Notes: a model not told the origin generated them from the sequence alone. Counted from the first letter of the stretch, positions 29,591 to 37,629 are shown. The stretch: DNA of 64,000 nt from Betaproteobacteria bacterium Ga0077526 (GCA_001464765.1 LNDV01000021.1:16941-80940), one strand, 5' to 3'. Program-made: numbers and translations.

Positions 29591-30925
29591 CTATTTCGCG
29601 GGCACCGCGCGGAACACCCTGCCGGTTGTGCCGTAAGGGCCGAACGTGTCGTTGGTGAGCACGTAGAGTTCGCCGGAGAGATCCTCGGCGAGCCCGACGA
29701 TGCGGCTGTCCACCTTGAGCAGCGGTTCGTACGGCCACAATCCGCTCCCGCCATCGCGCGGGGTGGCGACGAAGATCTGTCCGGACGGTTGCTTGAAGTT
29801 GGCGCTCCAGTCCGAGAACACCAGCTTGCCCGCGAGCGACTGAATTGCCTCGCCGCGGTAGCGCCGAACACCGGTGATGGCGGTGCCGACGCCCGCGATG
29901 CCGAGCTTCGTGTCCGGATGCGAGGCCTGCATGTTCGGGTACTCGACGACGGGCATGCGGATCGGGGCGCCGGTCTCGTCGTGGTCTGGACACTCGGCGG
30001 GCGGCTGCCGCGGGTGCAGCCGGTCCACGCAATGCGTGGCTTCGCGCAGCGGCCAGCCGAAGTTGCCGGGGCCTTGCACGCGATAGGCGGCTTCCCAAAG
30101 AGTCTCGGCGATTGCCGTCACATAGAAGTCGCCGCTCGCGTCGCGATCGAAGGCGATGCGGTAGGGATTGCGGAAACCCCAGGCCCAGATCTCCGGACGC
30201 CCGCGACTGCCCGATAGCGGATTGTCGGCGGGTGTTGCGTATCCGGGAAAGCCGCGATTCACGTCCAGCCGGAGGATCTTGCCGAACAGCGAGTGCGTAT
30301 CCTGCGCGAGGTTGTCCCACGCAAGCGCATCCTCGATAACATCGAATGCCTCCCAAAGCACCTTCGGCCCGACCCCATGGGAGACGCCGCCGTCCCCCAA
30401 GCCGATGTAGAGATGACCGTCGGGACCGAAGGCGAGTCCACCCCCGTTGTGCTTGCGGCTGGGCCAGTCCACTTCTAGCAGTACGCGCTCCGACTTCGCG
30501 TCGATGCGCGTGCGATCACCGGGATGCGCAGTGAACTCCGAGATGCGCCGCGTGTAGTTCCACCCTTGTGGTGCGCTGGCGCGCAGCGGTGCGGAGTAGC
30601 TCACGTACACGCGGCCGTTGCGGCGGAAGTCCGGATGCACGGCGAAGCCGAGCAGTCCGCGTTCGTCGAAGCCCTTCTCGAGTGGCAACAGGCGATCGCG
30701 GATGTCGAGGAACGGTTCGCTCTGAAGCTGCCCGTCCCGGGTGAGCACCTTCACGACGCCGTCCTGCTGGACGACGAGAAGGCGGCCTGTGCCGTCCGGC
30801 GTTTCTTCCAGGTGGATCGGTGCGGTCAGGCCTTCGGCGAGCGGTTGCAGAGCGATGTCGGCGGCCTGGGCCAGCGTGGCGAACGCGAAGGCGCAGGCCG
30901 AGAACAATGGACGGATGACGGACAT
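29591..30925 (-). CDS. PQQ-dependent sugar dehydrogenase family propeller protein
   Basis: 444 residues: signal peptide (MSVIRPLFSACAFAFATLAQA^AD) and a six-bladed propeller of the soluble glucose/sorbosone dehydrogenase family, with DERGLLGFAVHPDFRRNGRVYVSYS, KHNGGGLAFGPDGHLYIGLGDGG (catalytic His and Ca2+ site region) and WAWGFRNPYRIAFDRDASGDFYV. It would oxidise a sugar or polyol in the periplasm using PQQ. No PQQ synthesis genes are in the window. A diheme cytochrome c gene is divergent from it and could take the electrons (inference). Confidence 0.85.
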   Translation of the reverse strand: MSVIRPLFSACAFAFATLAQAADIALQPLAEGLTAPIHLEETPDGTGRLLVVQQDGVVKVLTRDGQLQSEPFLDIRDRLLPLEKGFDERGLLGFAVHPDFRRNGRVYVSYSAPLRASAPQGWNYTRRISEFTAHPGDRTRIDAKSERVLLEVDWPSRKHNGGGLAFGPDGHLYIGLGDGGVSHGVGPKVLWEAFDVIEDALAWDNLAQDTHSLFGKILRLDVNRGFPGYATPADNPLSGSRGRPEIWAWGFRNPYRIAFDRDASGDFYVTAIAETLWEAAYRVQGPGNFGWPLREATHCVDRLHPRQPPAECPDHDETGAPIRMPVVEYPNMQASHPDTKLGIAGVGTAITGVRRYRGEAIQSLAGKLVFSDWSANFKQPSGQIFVATPRDGGSGLWPYEPLLKVDSRIVGLAEDLSGELYVLTNDTFGPYGTTGRVFRAVPAK

Positions 30926-31432
30926 GGGAGATGGGTTTCCAGGGGGATGATCGGCCGGGTTGACCGGAGTTCGGGTGGAACACGACGACACCGTCGTCCG
31001 TGCGGCACCGGATAGGCGCTGCTGCGACGACTGCCGTGCAGGAAACGAGCGTGGAAATACCTGGGTCGGCGCGGGAAGCACACTGCGGCCGACCGCTGAC
31101 TTCGAGCCCGGCGACGATAAGGGAACCCTCGCGGTGCGGCCATGGAGGTTTTCCTGGCGACACCAGGAACCGCACCGTATTGCCCCTCATGATTCGAAAC
31201 AGATGCCACGGGGCAGCGTTCGTTGTGGGTCACTCGAGCAGGGCTTCGTTGTCGCTCGACACGACGTAGGTGCCGTCACCAGACCGCGGCGGCACGCCTC
31301 TCTTTTTCACCGTCGCGGAGGGTCGGCGCATGAGCAGTCCGCCTTATTCCTCGCTCGGACGGTCGGGCGTATGCTCCTCGTCGGTCCGCCGGCGGGGTGC
31401 CGTCGGACCACCACCTGGAGCGAGGAGTCGCA
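30926..31432. other. Intergenic region between propeller and cytochrome c genes
   Basis: 507 bases, no gene supported. Short open frames here have no recognisable features and their codon use does not match the neighbours. It must hold the divergent promoters of the two flanking genes. A GGAGCGAGGAG ribosome site for the cytochrome gene is at its right end. Confidence 0.5.
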
Positions 31433-32401
31433 ATGAAGCGATCGGCAGGTCGATGGTTGGCAGCGTTGCTGGCGGCGGCGGTGGTGGTGATTCCGCAGAC
31501 GGTGAGTTCCAACGAACCGCCGCCCTGGGCCTATGCGGTGAACCCACCCGGGTCACAGATGCCGCCCGACGACGGCGTGCCGCGGCGAGTGCCCGGCAGC
31601 GATCGCACCTTCAGCATCACCCAGCTGCGGGATCTTTTCGGGGTACCCGACTGGCATCCAACAGATCATCCGGCCATGCCGGAGCCGGTGGGCAAGGGCC
31701 GGCGTCCCGACGCGCTGGCCTGCGGGTTCTGCCACCTGCCCAACGGCATGGGCCGGCCGGAAAACTCCAGCCTGGCTGGGCTACCGGCCGAGTACATCGT
31801 CCAGCAGGTAGCGGATTTCCGGACGGGTGCGCGCAAAAGCTCCGAGCCGCGTTCGCTGCCGGTCAACTTCATGATCCGGACCGCCAAGGCCGCCACGGAG
31901 GAAGAGGTGAAGGTCGCGGCCGCGTACTTCGCGTCGCTCCCGACGCGCCGCTGGATTCGCGTGGTCGAGACACCGACCGTCCCGACCACGCACGTCGCCG
32001 GGTGGATGCTGGTCGCGACCGAGCCGACCGGCACCGAACCCATCGGCAGTCGGATCATCGAAATGCCCGAAGACCTGGAACGGACGGAACTGCGCGACTC
32101 GCTCTCGGGCTTCGTCGCGTACGTACCGCCGGGCAGCGTGGAGCGCGGGCGTGCACTCGCGACCGAAGGCGCCGGCCGCACGGTGGCATGCGCGGTATGC
32201 CACGGTGCCGAACTGAAGGGGCTCGGCCCCGTGCCCGCGCTGGCAGGCCGCTCCCCCAGCTACATCGTTCGGCAGCTCCACGACCTGCGCAACGGCAACC
32301 GCAACGGCCTGTGGGCCAGCCTGATGAAGCGGGTGGTCGCCGGTCTCAGCGACGATGACATCGTGGACCTGGCGGCGTACACGGCGTCGCTCGCGCCTTA
32401 G
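31433..32401 (+). CDS. Periplasmic diheme cytochrome c
   Basis: 322 residues with a signal peptide (MKRSAGRWLAALLAAAVVVIP...VSS^NE) and two heme c sites, CGFCH near residue 100 and CAVCH near residue 256, each in a class I-like domain. Axial Met candidates lie in later segments such as MKRVVAGLSDDDIVDLAAY. It probably shuttles electrons in the periplasm, perhaps from the sugar dehydrogenase-like protein transcribed away from it. The ATG follows a strong GGAGCGAGGAG. It is the last high-GC gene before the integron head. Confidence 0.9.
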   Translation: MKRSAGRWLAALLAAAVVVIPQTVSSNEPPPWAYAVNPPGSQMPPDDGVPRRVPGSDRTFSITQLRDLFGVPDWHPTDHPAMPEPVGKGRRPDALACGFCHLPNGMGRPENSSLAGLPAEYIVQQVADFRTGARKSSEPRSLPVNFMIRTAKAATEEEVKVAAAYFASLPTRRWIRVVETPTVPTTHVAGWMLVATEPTGTEPIGSRIIEMPEDLERTELRDSLSGFVAYVPPGSVERGRALATEGAGRTVACAVCHGAELKGLGPVPALAGRSPSYIVRQLHDLRNGNRNGLWASLMKRVVAGLSDDDIVDLAAYTASLAP

Positions 32402-32745
32402 TGGAAGAGCGGAGCGGTCGCCGGGACGCGCTCAAGAAGATGGACGGCGTCGCTATTGTTGGTGACTTCCGGGGCTGGGCCGGCCAATCGAATGATCTTC
32501 AGTGGACGCGGGGCGGAGTAGGGCGGCTTGCTGGTCGTGACAGCGGCAGGATTGTTTCCCGCCTGGGCGCCTTGCCGCCGAGATCGGCGGGATTCGTGCG
32601 CGAATGGACATGGGGGATTTCCGTTCGTATCCTGTGTCGAAGCTAGCGTCCGTACGCCCCCGTGGGGCGGTCAGGAGTCGTTTGCGGGGTAGGGAAAGTG
32701 GGCGGGATGGGGTACTTGTTGGCCGATTTCTGATGTATCGGATGG
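32402..32745. other. Gene-poor region where an integron integrase would be expected
   Basis: 344 bases between the cytochrome gene and the LexA-like box. In an intact integron the intI gene would begin here on the minus strand. I translated the minus-strand frames and found none of the IntI motifs (RHYS, TEQAY, LLYGTGMR, LRHSF). No other gene is supported. Either the integrase was deleted or it has decayed beyond recognition. Confidence 0.6.
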
Positions 32746-32761
32746 CTGGTTATGTATACAG
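32746..32761. promoter_or_regulatory. LexA-box-like operator at the integron head
   Basis: CTGGTTATGTATACAG fits the SOS box CTGT-N8-ACAG with one mismatch, and its A/T-rich core TATGTATAC could also serve as a -10 region. LexA boxes overlapping the intI promoter are well documented in integrons. Its position about 75-130 bases upstream of the attI-like site is as expected, although the integrase gene is absent. Confidence 0.6.
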
Positions 32762-32820
32762 TACGGCGTTCCTTATGAATGGGATGCAAGGTACTGAAGG
32801 GATTGAGAAACGGTGCCCGT

Positions 32821-32878
32821 GTTATTTAACGGAAGGTGATGTTATGGCGCAAACCTGTCTCCCTAAATCACGTTAGCC
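32821..32878 (+). other. attI-like primary integron recombination site
   Basis: The run GATGTTATGG at 32838-32847, then CCCTAAA at 32861-32867, and the core GTTAGCC at 32872-32878 follow the layout of class 1 attI1, which has GATGTTATGG, CCCTAAA and GTTAGGC at similar spacing. Cassettes insert at the G/TT of the last box. The first array gene begins 16 bases after it. No attC-type paired stem precedes it, which separates it from the attC sites downstream. Confidence 0.72.
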
Positions 32879-32893
32879 GCCACAGGAGCCCTC

Positions 32894-33715
32894 GTGCGAC
32901 CCCTTCCATCGATGATCATTGGGGTTTTTTTGATTGCGCCCTTTCTATCGAATGCGCACGACATCGTATTTCTCGGAGATGAGAGCCGTATACGACTCCT
33001 AGCATCGTGTGAGCCGTGCCGAAGTTGGCAGTTGGAGATCGCGACACCAAAGTCGGAGGCGTCCGCCCACGAAGTCGCAAGCACGGCCCAAAAGGCACGC
33101 CATGCCGTAATCGTGATTGATGCTTCCGTCGGTCCCCTTCCGATAACTAGAGAACACGTACTCATTGCTCGCCAGGCGGGTATTCCGAGCCTTTCCTTGA
33201 TGTTCACCAACGTGTCCAAGGTGGAAGGAATGCGAGACGCAGGCGAACTTCTAGAGCTGGAAGAGCTTGAAGGCCGAGAGTTGATGAACAAGTATGAGAT
33301 GGGTGGCGACAAAGCGCTGGTGTTTCATGAATCTTCTATCCGAGCCATCAAGCGGCTTCGCACCAACGGCGTTGGAATGGATGCGGTCCTTAGAGCAGTC
33401 CAGAGCCTCCCCGAGCGAAAGGAGCGTGCCCTTGAGCCGTTCTCCGGAAAGAAGTTCTTTGCTTATCTGTACCTACTCACTACTCAAGAATCCAAGCACA
33501 CCACCCCTTTGAAGAATGATGCATCCGTTGGCCTTTGGATCAACGGTCAGTCAGTGAGGGTTCGTGTGCGGTCAAAGCAGGCAATGCAACCTGGCGGCAG
33601 TGGTGAAATGGAGTTTGAGGCGGACAAGCCAATAGTTGCCCCCATCGGTTCAAGGCTTCTACTTGAGCGCAGTGGAAGAGTCGTCGCTGCCGGCGTCCTA
33701 TCGCGTGGCGGCTAA
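32894..33715 (+). CDS. Cassette 1: exported, GTPase-dead EF-Tu-like protein
   Basis: 273 residues. Signal peptide-like N-terminus (MRPLPSMIIGVFLIAPFLSNA^HD). Residues of about 67-175 follow EF-Tu domain 1 from switch II onward: HAVIVIDASVGPLPITREHV matches the EF-Tu run [20 protein letters not shown], then LIARQAGIP, ELLELEELEGRELMNKYEM and a final helix. Domain 2 is missing. About 188-273 follow domain 3: AYLYLLTTQESKHTTP, then GSRLLLERSGRVVAAGV for EF-Tu GLRFAIREGGRTVGAGV. The P-loop, DCPGH and NKxD motifs are absent or degraded (TNVSKV), so GTP binding is not expected. GTG start with AGGAG 5 bases upstream. It is the first gene after attI. The role is unknown; a decoy for something that targets EF-Tu is one idea. 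Confidence 0.75.
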   Translation: MRPLPSMIIGVFLIAPFLSNAHDIVFLGDESRIRLLASCEPCRSWQLEIATPKSEASAHEVASTAQKARHAVIVIDASVGPLPITREHVLIARQAGIPSLSLMFTNVSKVEGMRDAGELLELEELEGRELMNKYEMGGDKALVFHESSIRAIKRLRTNGVGMDAVLRAVQSLPERKERALEPFSGKKFFAYLYLLTTQESKHTTPLKNDASVGLWINGQSVRVRVRSKQAMQPGGSGEMEFEADKPIVAPIGSRLLLERSGRVVAAGVLSRGG

Positions 33716-33778
33716 CCCATCCATCGAGAGAACGTCACCCGGCAAGCCGGGCGCCGCCTCTCATGTCAAGCGTTACAA
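33709..33778 (+). repeat. attC site 1
   Basis: R''-like GGCTAAC overlaps the stop of cassette 1, and R'-like GCGTTAC ends it. Between them, ACCCGGC-AAG-CCGGGC pairs as the central stem. About 70 bp, orientation as for the whole array. Confidence 0.65.
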
Positions 33779-33782
33779 GTCA

Positions 33783-34376
33783 ATGCGCGGACGCCTCGCT
33801 TTCCTTGCGATTTGCAGCTTGCTCGTAAGCATTCCTGGGACTGTATTCTCCCAGGTAACTTGTTCCTGTATGGAAGGAAGCCTTGATGACAGTGGACAAC
33901 TCTGCTTGCCATCGGCCATTGACGGTTTTCAAACAAGGCCCGTGCTTGACGAACGCCGAGCCGTTTTGAGGGGGTATCGGAATTCCGTCGGCGGCGGGTA
34001 TATCGGGCCGACTCATCGGTTAGCAATCACTGTGTACTTCTACGACCGCGAAGTACCAGATGAGGTATCCGATGCTAAAGAGGTCCGGGCTGCCCTCGCG
34101 GAAATCCTGCGATCCCATAAGGGCGCTCGCGTTGAAATGGGAGGAAAGGGTTCGTTGCCTCTTGCGGGCAATCCGACCGAAGCACACGGCGGGGTACTCA
34201 CGTGGCGCGAAGGCAGTAACGACTATGCTTCATTCCTATGGCTCATCCCACGAACGTCGCGATGGATAAAGATTCGCGGAACGTACGTTCGGCCACTTGG
34301 CGGGGAAGCTGAAGCAATGCGCATTGTCATTGAATCGATTCACAAAGTCGTCAGCTCCATATGTGTCCTGCGGTGA
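33783..34376 (+). CDS. Cassette 2: exported protein of unknown function
   Basis: 197 residues, no family recognised. Signal peptide MRGRLAFLAICSLLVSIPGTVFS^QV, then a Cys-rich start (VTCSCMEGSLDDSGQLCLP) that probably forms disulfides. Alpha/beta segments follow (RLAITVYFYDREVPDEVSDAKEV, SFLWLIPRTSRWIKIRGTYV), and one more Cys is near the end (SSICVLR). The start at 33783 sits 5 bases after attC 1, the usual cassette spacing. Likely periplasmic. Confidence 0.7.
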   Translation: MRGRLAFLAICSLLVSIPGTVFSQVTCSCMEGSLDDSGQLCLPSAIDGFQTRPVLDERRAVLRGYRNSVGGGYIGPTHRLAITVYFYDREVPDEVSDAKEVRAALAEILRSHKGARVEMGGKGSLPLAGNPTEAHGGVLTWREGSNDYASFLWLIPRTSRWIKIRGTYVRPLGGEAEAMRIVIESIHKVVSSICVLR

Positions 34377-34383
34377 CATCGAC

Positions 34384-34473
34384 TTCTAACTCTAGGTGGA
34401 ACGGACGAGCCGCGGCCCGCCGTGCCGGCGCGAAGAGCGTCGCGGCGCCCCGCCGTTCACCAAGACGTTGGGC
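34384..34473 (+). repeat. attC site 2
   Basis: R'' TTCTAAC at 34384-34390 and R' GTTGGGC at 34467-34473, a perfect GTTRRRY. The interior GCGGCCCGCCG...CGGCGCCCCGCCG can fold into a stem. 90 bp. Confidence 0.8.
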
Positions 34474-34492
34474 ATTCGTGTAGACACCCGCC

Positions 34493-34786
34493 ATGGAGAA
34501 GGTGACGCAATCACAGGGAGTAGCGCTGGCCGACCTGTTGGAGAAGGTGCTAGCCGGCGAAGTCACGATACAAAGCGTTATCGATGCGCCCGAGAACGAT
34601 AACGCGGCCTTGGCGTCTTGTTTCCATGGACTTCAACACTTCCTGTTGGACCAAACGCTCCGCGAGTCGGACCCCGCATACCGCCAGATGCAGGAGCGAG
34701 AAATGCGCCTCCTGATTGGGTGTCTTTGGGATGGAGCAAGTACCGAGGCAATTCGGCGCATCTCCTTCTTGGGGTCGACAGAGTGA
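34493..34786 (+). CDS. Cassette 3: small acidic protein of unknown function
   Basis: 97 residues, predicted largely helical (LADLLEKVLAGEVTIQSVIDA, FHGLQHFLLDQTLRESDPAYRQM). No family recognised and no signal peptide, so probably cytoplasmic. It starts 19 bases after attC 2. About 90 further bases lie between its stop and attC 3 and hold nothing recognisable. Confidence 0.6.
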   Translation: MEKVTQSQGVALADLLEKVLAGEVTIQSVIDAPENDNAALASCFHGLQHFLLDQTLRESDPAYRQMQEREMRLLIGCLWDGASTEAIRRISFLGSTE

Positions 34787-34879
34787 CGGCTCATAAAGAG
34801 ACCACGAATTCATGCTTCGAACGTCGCCCTTCACCTCAGGCGTGTCAGCACCGCCTCAACTCACAGGGGCGGCTGTCAG

Positions 34880-34940
34880 GCCCAACAGTGCGCTCGTTCG
34901 GACTGGCCTGCGGCCAGCCGCACAGCGCTGATCGTTAGCC
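34880..34940 (+). repeat. attC site 3 (short form)
   Basis: R'' GCCCAAC at 34880-34886, R' GTTAGCC at 34934-34940, with ACTGGCC-TGC-GGCCAG as central hairpin. Only 61 bp, like the classic 59-60-base elements. Confidence 0.85.
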
Positions 34941-34945
34941 ACGTC

Positions 34946-35533
34946 ATGCACGTCACATCACCCAAGGAGTCGCTTCTTGCCGGCGCAAGCATTCTGGAAC
35001 CTGCCCTGGTGCCCCACGGTTTTGCGTTCGTCCTACGTGATGAAGGTTCCGGCTCGGGCGGTCACTTCGCTTGGGGTGAGTACGTTCGCGACGATCGCCG
35101 GCTTGAGCTTCACTATCGTGTGAGCCTCGGCCTAGTCGCATATCATGCTTCTGGACGGCGCGCCTCACACGAGGCGTATATGCGCGAGTTGGGCGTTTGG
35201 AAGGAATGCCAGTACCCAGGCTTCTCTCAAGACGAGGTCCAGGTTTTCCACGCACTGGCCCACGACCTTGCATTCGCACGAGACTTCGTAGAAGGCGATG
35301 CAGGGACCCTCGTAGCTGCGGCCCACCGAGAGAACATAGCCACTGTGGAGCGGTCGGAACACTTACAGGCAAGCTACGCCGGTGACACTAGAGCCGTAGA
35401 AAGGATGCGCGCCCTGTTCAAAGAGGGCCGGTACGCGGAAGTGGTGGAACTCTTTGACAAACTCCACTCCCAGCACCTTCTCTCAGATGCTCAGCTTCGC
35501 CTCGTCCAAATTGCCCGTGAAAGAATCGGCTAA
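34946..35533 (+). CDS. Cassette 4: hypothetical protein
   Basis: 195 residues, no family I can name. An N-terminal segment PKESLLAGASILEPALVPHGFAF leads to beta strands (GGHFAWGEYVRDDRRLELHYR, YRVSLGLVAYH). A C-terminal helical region includes VERMRALFKEGRYAEVVELFD, which looks like one TPR-style helix pair. Cytoplasmic by composition. ATG 5 bases after attC 3; its stop codon lies inside attC 4, as in compact cassettes. Confidence 0.7.
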   Translation: MHVTSPKESLLAGASILEPALVPHGFAFVLRDEGSGSGGHFAWGEYVRDDRRLELHYRVSLGLVAYHASGRRASHEAYMRELGVWKECQYPGFSQDEVQVFHALAHDLAFARDFVEGDAGTLVAAAHRENIATVERSEHLQASYAGDTRAVERMRALFKEGRYAEVVELFDKLHSQHLLSDAQLRLVQIARERIG

Positions 35534-35605
35534 CCCGCGCATCCACCCGACCGCCAACGGCGCGCTTCGCCCGCCGTCGCCGTCAGGTGATGCTATTCGT
35601 TAGCC
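35528..35605 (+). repeat. attC site 4
   Basis: R'' GGCTAAC at 35528-35534 and the exactly complementary R' GTTAGCC at 35599-35605. ACGGCG/CGCCGT arms form the inner stem. 78 bp, one of the clearest sites of the array. Confidence 0.88.
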
Positions 35606-35608
35606 CGC

Positions 35609-36172
35609 ATGGACTACCCACTACTGACACCTCCCCGAGAATTAGAGAGCTTTCCTGATCTTGGCCCAGGCGAAGCGGCAGACCTCTTCGAATGGTTCGT
35701 CTCTCAGGAAGATGAACGGGTGTCGCTACTTTCACAGGCATTTGAGGCCGAAGTCGGCCTCCGAGCAAGTCATGACAAGCATGGGCTTGGTCTGCTTTGG
35801 GCATGGATCGCCCGATGTATTGAAGTAGTCCCAGCAGAGACGGCACCTATTAACATCCACGGGATGTCTATCCCAAACCGCCAACTATCATCCGGCTCTT
35901 TAGCATTAGCCATTGATTTGGGTTTCTTCATCGCAACGTTGCTCCGATCCAACAACCCTTGTGTTCATTGGATGCTGTGGACGAAGAGTAAGGACTACTA
36001 CTTTCAAAAGCCCGTTCTCGCCGTTCAAGGTGGCAGGCCTTTCATTCCATCAGATCCCGTCATTGCAGAGATGTGGAAGGTTGTTCGTGGTGAGCGCAAC
36101 GATCAGGCACTAATAACGACAATCGAGCGGATAGAAGATCGGCTGAGCAAGGAGTGTGAGAGTGCGGGCTAA
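35609..36172 (+). CDS. Cassette 5: hypothetical protein
   Basis: 187 residues without a recognised domain. Notable segments are PGEAADLFEWFVSQEDERVS, GLLWAWIARCIEVVPAET, LALAIDLGFFIATLLRS and CVHWMLWTKSKDYYFQKPV. The pattern (helical N-terminus, then VHWMLW..K.YYFQKPVL) suggests a SMI1/immunity-like small globular protein, but that is only an impression. ATG 3 bases after attC 4; the stop overlaps attC 5. Confidence 0.65.
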   Translation: MDYPLLTPPRELESFPDLGPGEAADLFEWFVSQEDERVSLLSQAFEAEVGLRASHDKHGLGLLWAWIARCIEVVPAETAPINIHGMSIPNRQLSSGSLALAIDLGFFIATLLRSNNPCVHWMLWTKSKDYYFQKPVLAVQGGRPFIPSDPVIAEMWKVVRGERNDQALITTIERIEDRLSKECESAG

Positions 36173-36265
36173 CAATTCCGTCGAGAGGGACCGCCCACAA
36201 GCTGCGCTTGTGGGTTCCCTTCGCGGCTTCGCCGCTACGGCGGCCCCTCACGTCAAACGTTGGAC
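36167..36265 (+). repeat. attC site 5
   Basis: R'' GGCTAAC at 36167-36173, R' GTTGGAC at 36259-36265 (perfect GTTRRRY). The long arms CGTCGAGAGGG and CCCCTCACGTC, with CCACAAGC/GCTTGTGG inside, make a 99-bp foldable site. Confidence 0.88.
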
Positions 36266-36274
36266 CTCCGCCCC

Positions 36275-36523
36275 ATGAGACTCCTCGACGCGGACAAGCA
36301 GCTGCCACTGTGGAACGTCCAGTTGTACTTGACGACGTCCGAGGCTCACCAGGTTGTGGCTGCGCTCACCCGCCTGCTGGCCGATCCAGAGGCGAACGAC
36401 CACAAACACGTGGTCGCGCTGGATGGACTTCGAGAGATCTCAGTCTCCCTGGTTACACCGCGGAAGCTTGAAGACCTAAGTAGATACACCGAAGCTGAAC
36501 GACGGATGTTCGAGGAGAGTTAA
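36275..36523 (+). CDS. Cassette 6: small hypothetical protein
   Basis: 82 residues: beta-type start LWNVQLYLTTSEAHQVVAAL, helix TRLLADPEANDHKHVV and a short end KLEDLSRYTEAERRMFEES. No family recognised. The ATG at 36275 lies 9 bases after the R' box of attC 5; an upstream TTG in frame would start inside the att site and is rejected. Probably cytoplasmic. Confidence 0.65.
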   Translation: MRLLDADKQLPLWNVQLYLTTSEAHQVVAALTRLLADPEANDHKHVVALDGLREISVSLVTPRKLEDLSRYTEAERRMFEES

Positions 36524-36540
36524 GTGGGTAGAGAAGCGGT

Positions 36541-36606
36541 GTCCAACCCGGCGCTCGTGCGGACTGGCCGCCTGCGGCGTCCAGCCTCACAGCTCTATCG
36601 TTGGGC
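36541..36606 (+). repeat. attC site 6
   Basis: R'' GTCCAAC and R' GTTGGGC both match the consensus; GGACTGGCCGC pairs with GCGGCGTCC. 66 bp. Confidence 0.9.
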
Positions 36607-36629
36607 GTCGTGATACGAGGCTTCGACTG

Positions 36630-37040
36630 TTGAGCCCCAATCTATCTGGTTTCCTCCCTAGACTACTTGTCTACGTCGGATCGCTTCTGGTCGCCGGCTT
36701 CTACTTGCTATCGACAGCAGGGTGGTTACTCGCAAACTATCTCGCGCTGACCGGGTCACTCGGTGAGGATGGTCTCGTTACGATTAATCGGTTGACGCTA
36801 GTTGACGCATTCGTTCGCGTAGCGCAGGTCGTCCTCGTATCCCTCGCTTCAATTCTGCTGATCATGAAGAGGAAGGCCTCTCTGCCCCTGTTTGTCGCCA
36901 CCGCCCTGTCTAGTATGCTTTGCACGACACTCATAGGGCATTGGGGCATAAGCTTTCTGGCAGGCCTCGTCCCACTTCTGCTAGTCGTGATCACGACCAT
37001 GTACGTCTACTGGCAAGTCAAGGTCGGCCTTCTCAAATGA
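36630..37040 (+). CDS. Cassette 7: four-helix membrane protein
   Basis: 136 residues, almost entirely hydrophobic, with four predicted membrane helices: LLVYVGSLLVAGFYLLSTAG, VAQVVLVSLASILLIM, LFVATALSSMLCTTLIG and FLAGLVPLLLVVITTMYVYW. No family recognised. The only start giving the full first helix is TTG at 36630, 24 bases after attC 6, so the exact start is uncertain. Inner membrane. Confidence 0.6.
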   Translation: MSPNLSGFLPRLLVYVGSLLVAGFYLLSTAGWLLANYLALTGSLGEDGLVTINRLTLVDAFVRVAQVVLVSLASILLIMKRKASLPLFVATALSSMLCTTLIGHWGISFLAGLVPLLLVVITTMYVYWQVKVGLLK

Positions 37041-37047
37041 AGGCGTG

Positions 37048-37113
37048 GCCCAACCAAACGCTCGTTCGGACCGGCCGCCTGCGACGTCCGGCCCCACACC
37101 TATTGCGTTGGGC
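37048..37113 (+). repeat. attC site 7
   Basis: R'' GCCCAAC and R' GTTGGGC, exact complements; GGACCGGCCGC pairs with GCGACGTCCGG. 66 bp and closely similar in body to attC 6 and attC 3. Confidence 0.9.
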
Positions 37114-37155
37114 ATCACAAACAAAAGCTTGCTCTGGCATCTCCGAGGTACAGCA

Positions 37156-37545
37156 ATGACTAGAAGATTGATCAGCTCTGGTTCTACTTTCGAGCAGGAA
37201 ATTGGATACTCGCGTGCAGTGGTGGTCGGCGAGTGGGTTTTCGTTTCTGGAACCACCGGCTTCGACTACTCAAGCATGACCATCGCAGATGGATTGCCCG
37301 AGCAGGCGGAGCAGTGCTTCAAGAACATCGCAGCAGCGCTATCGCAGGCAGGGGCAAGCCTGCAAGACGTTGTTCGTGTCACATACGTGCTCCCCAATGG
37401 AGCCGAGTTTCCGGAGTGCTGGCCAATCCTTCGAAAGTACTTTGGTGATGTACGCCCGGCTGCCATGATGATCTCTGCTGGGTTGTCTGATCCACGAATG
37501 CGGATCGAGATCGAAGTCACCGCGTTGAAGAGATCGGTGGCGTGA
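37156..37545 (+). CDS. Cassette 8: RidA/YjgF-family protein, copy 1
   Basis: 129 residues, the full length of the Rid superfamily trimer subunit. The RidA core is clear: FEQEIGYSRAVVVGEWVFVS, EQCFKNIAAALSQAGASL, DVVRVTYVLPNG and RPAAMMISAGLSDPRMRIEI. The catalytic Arg of true RidA (in its VARLP motif) reads Gly here, so enamine/imine deaminase activity is doubtful, as in several Rid subfamilies. About 107 of its residues are identical to the cassette at 43071. The start is the Met before RRLISSGS, 43 bases after attC 7. Confidence 0.88.
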   Translation: MTRRLISSGSTFEQEIGYSRAVVVGEWVFVSGTTGFDYSSMTIADGLPEQAEQCFKNIAAALSQAGASLQDVVRVTYVLPNGAEFPECWPILRKYFGDVRPAAMMISAGLSDPRMRIEIEVTALKRSVA

Positions 37546-37561
37546 AGGTTTGTGCCGTGAC

Positions 37562-37629
37562 GCCCAACCATTCCATCGAGCGGATGCCCAACCGGCTGCG
37601 CCGGTCGGTCCCCGCTCATGGCCAGCGTT
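37562..37629 (+). repeat. attC site 8, split by the IS
   Basis: R'' GCCCAAC at 37562-37568 and paired arms ending with the GTT of R' at 37627-37629; the IS begins at the next base. The RRRY half of R' therefore lies, if anywhere, beyond the IS, where GTCAACT is found. Confidence 0.75.

Noticed and set aside
32402..32745. Possible remnant of intI on the minus strand.
   Set aside because: Translated minus-strand frames show none of the integrase motifs; I record absence rather than a pseudogene.
32894..33715. A second working tuf gene.
   Set aside because: All GTP-binding motifs and domain 2 are missing and it has a signal peptide, so it cannot serve in translation as EF-Tu.
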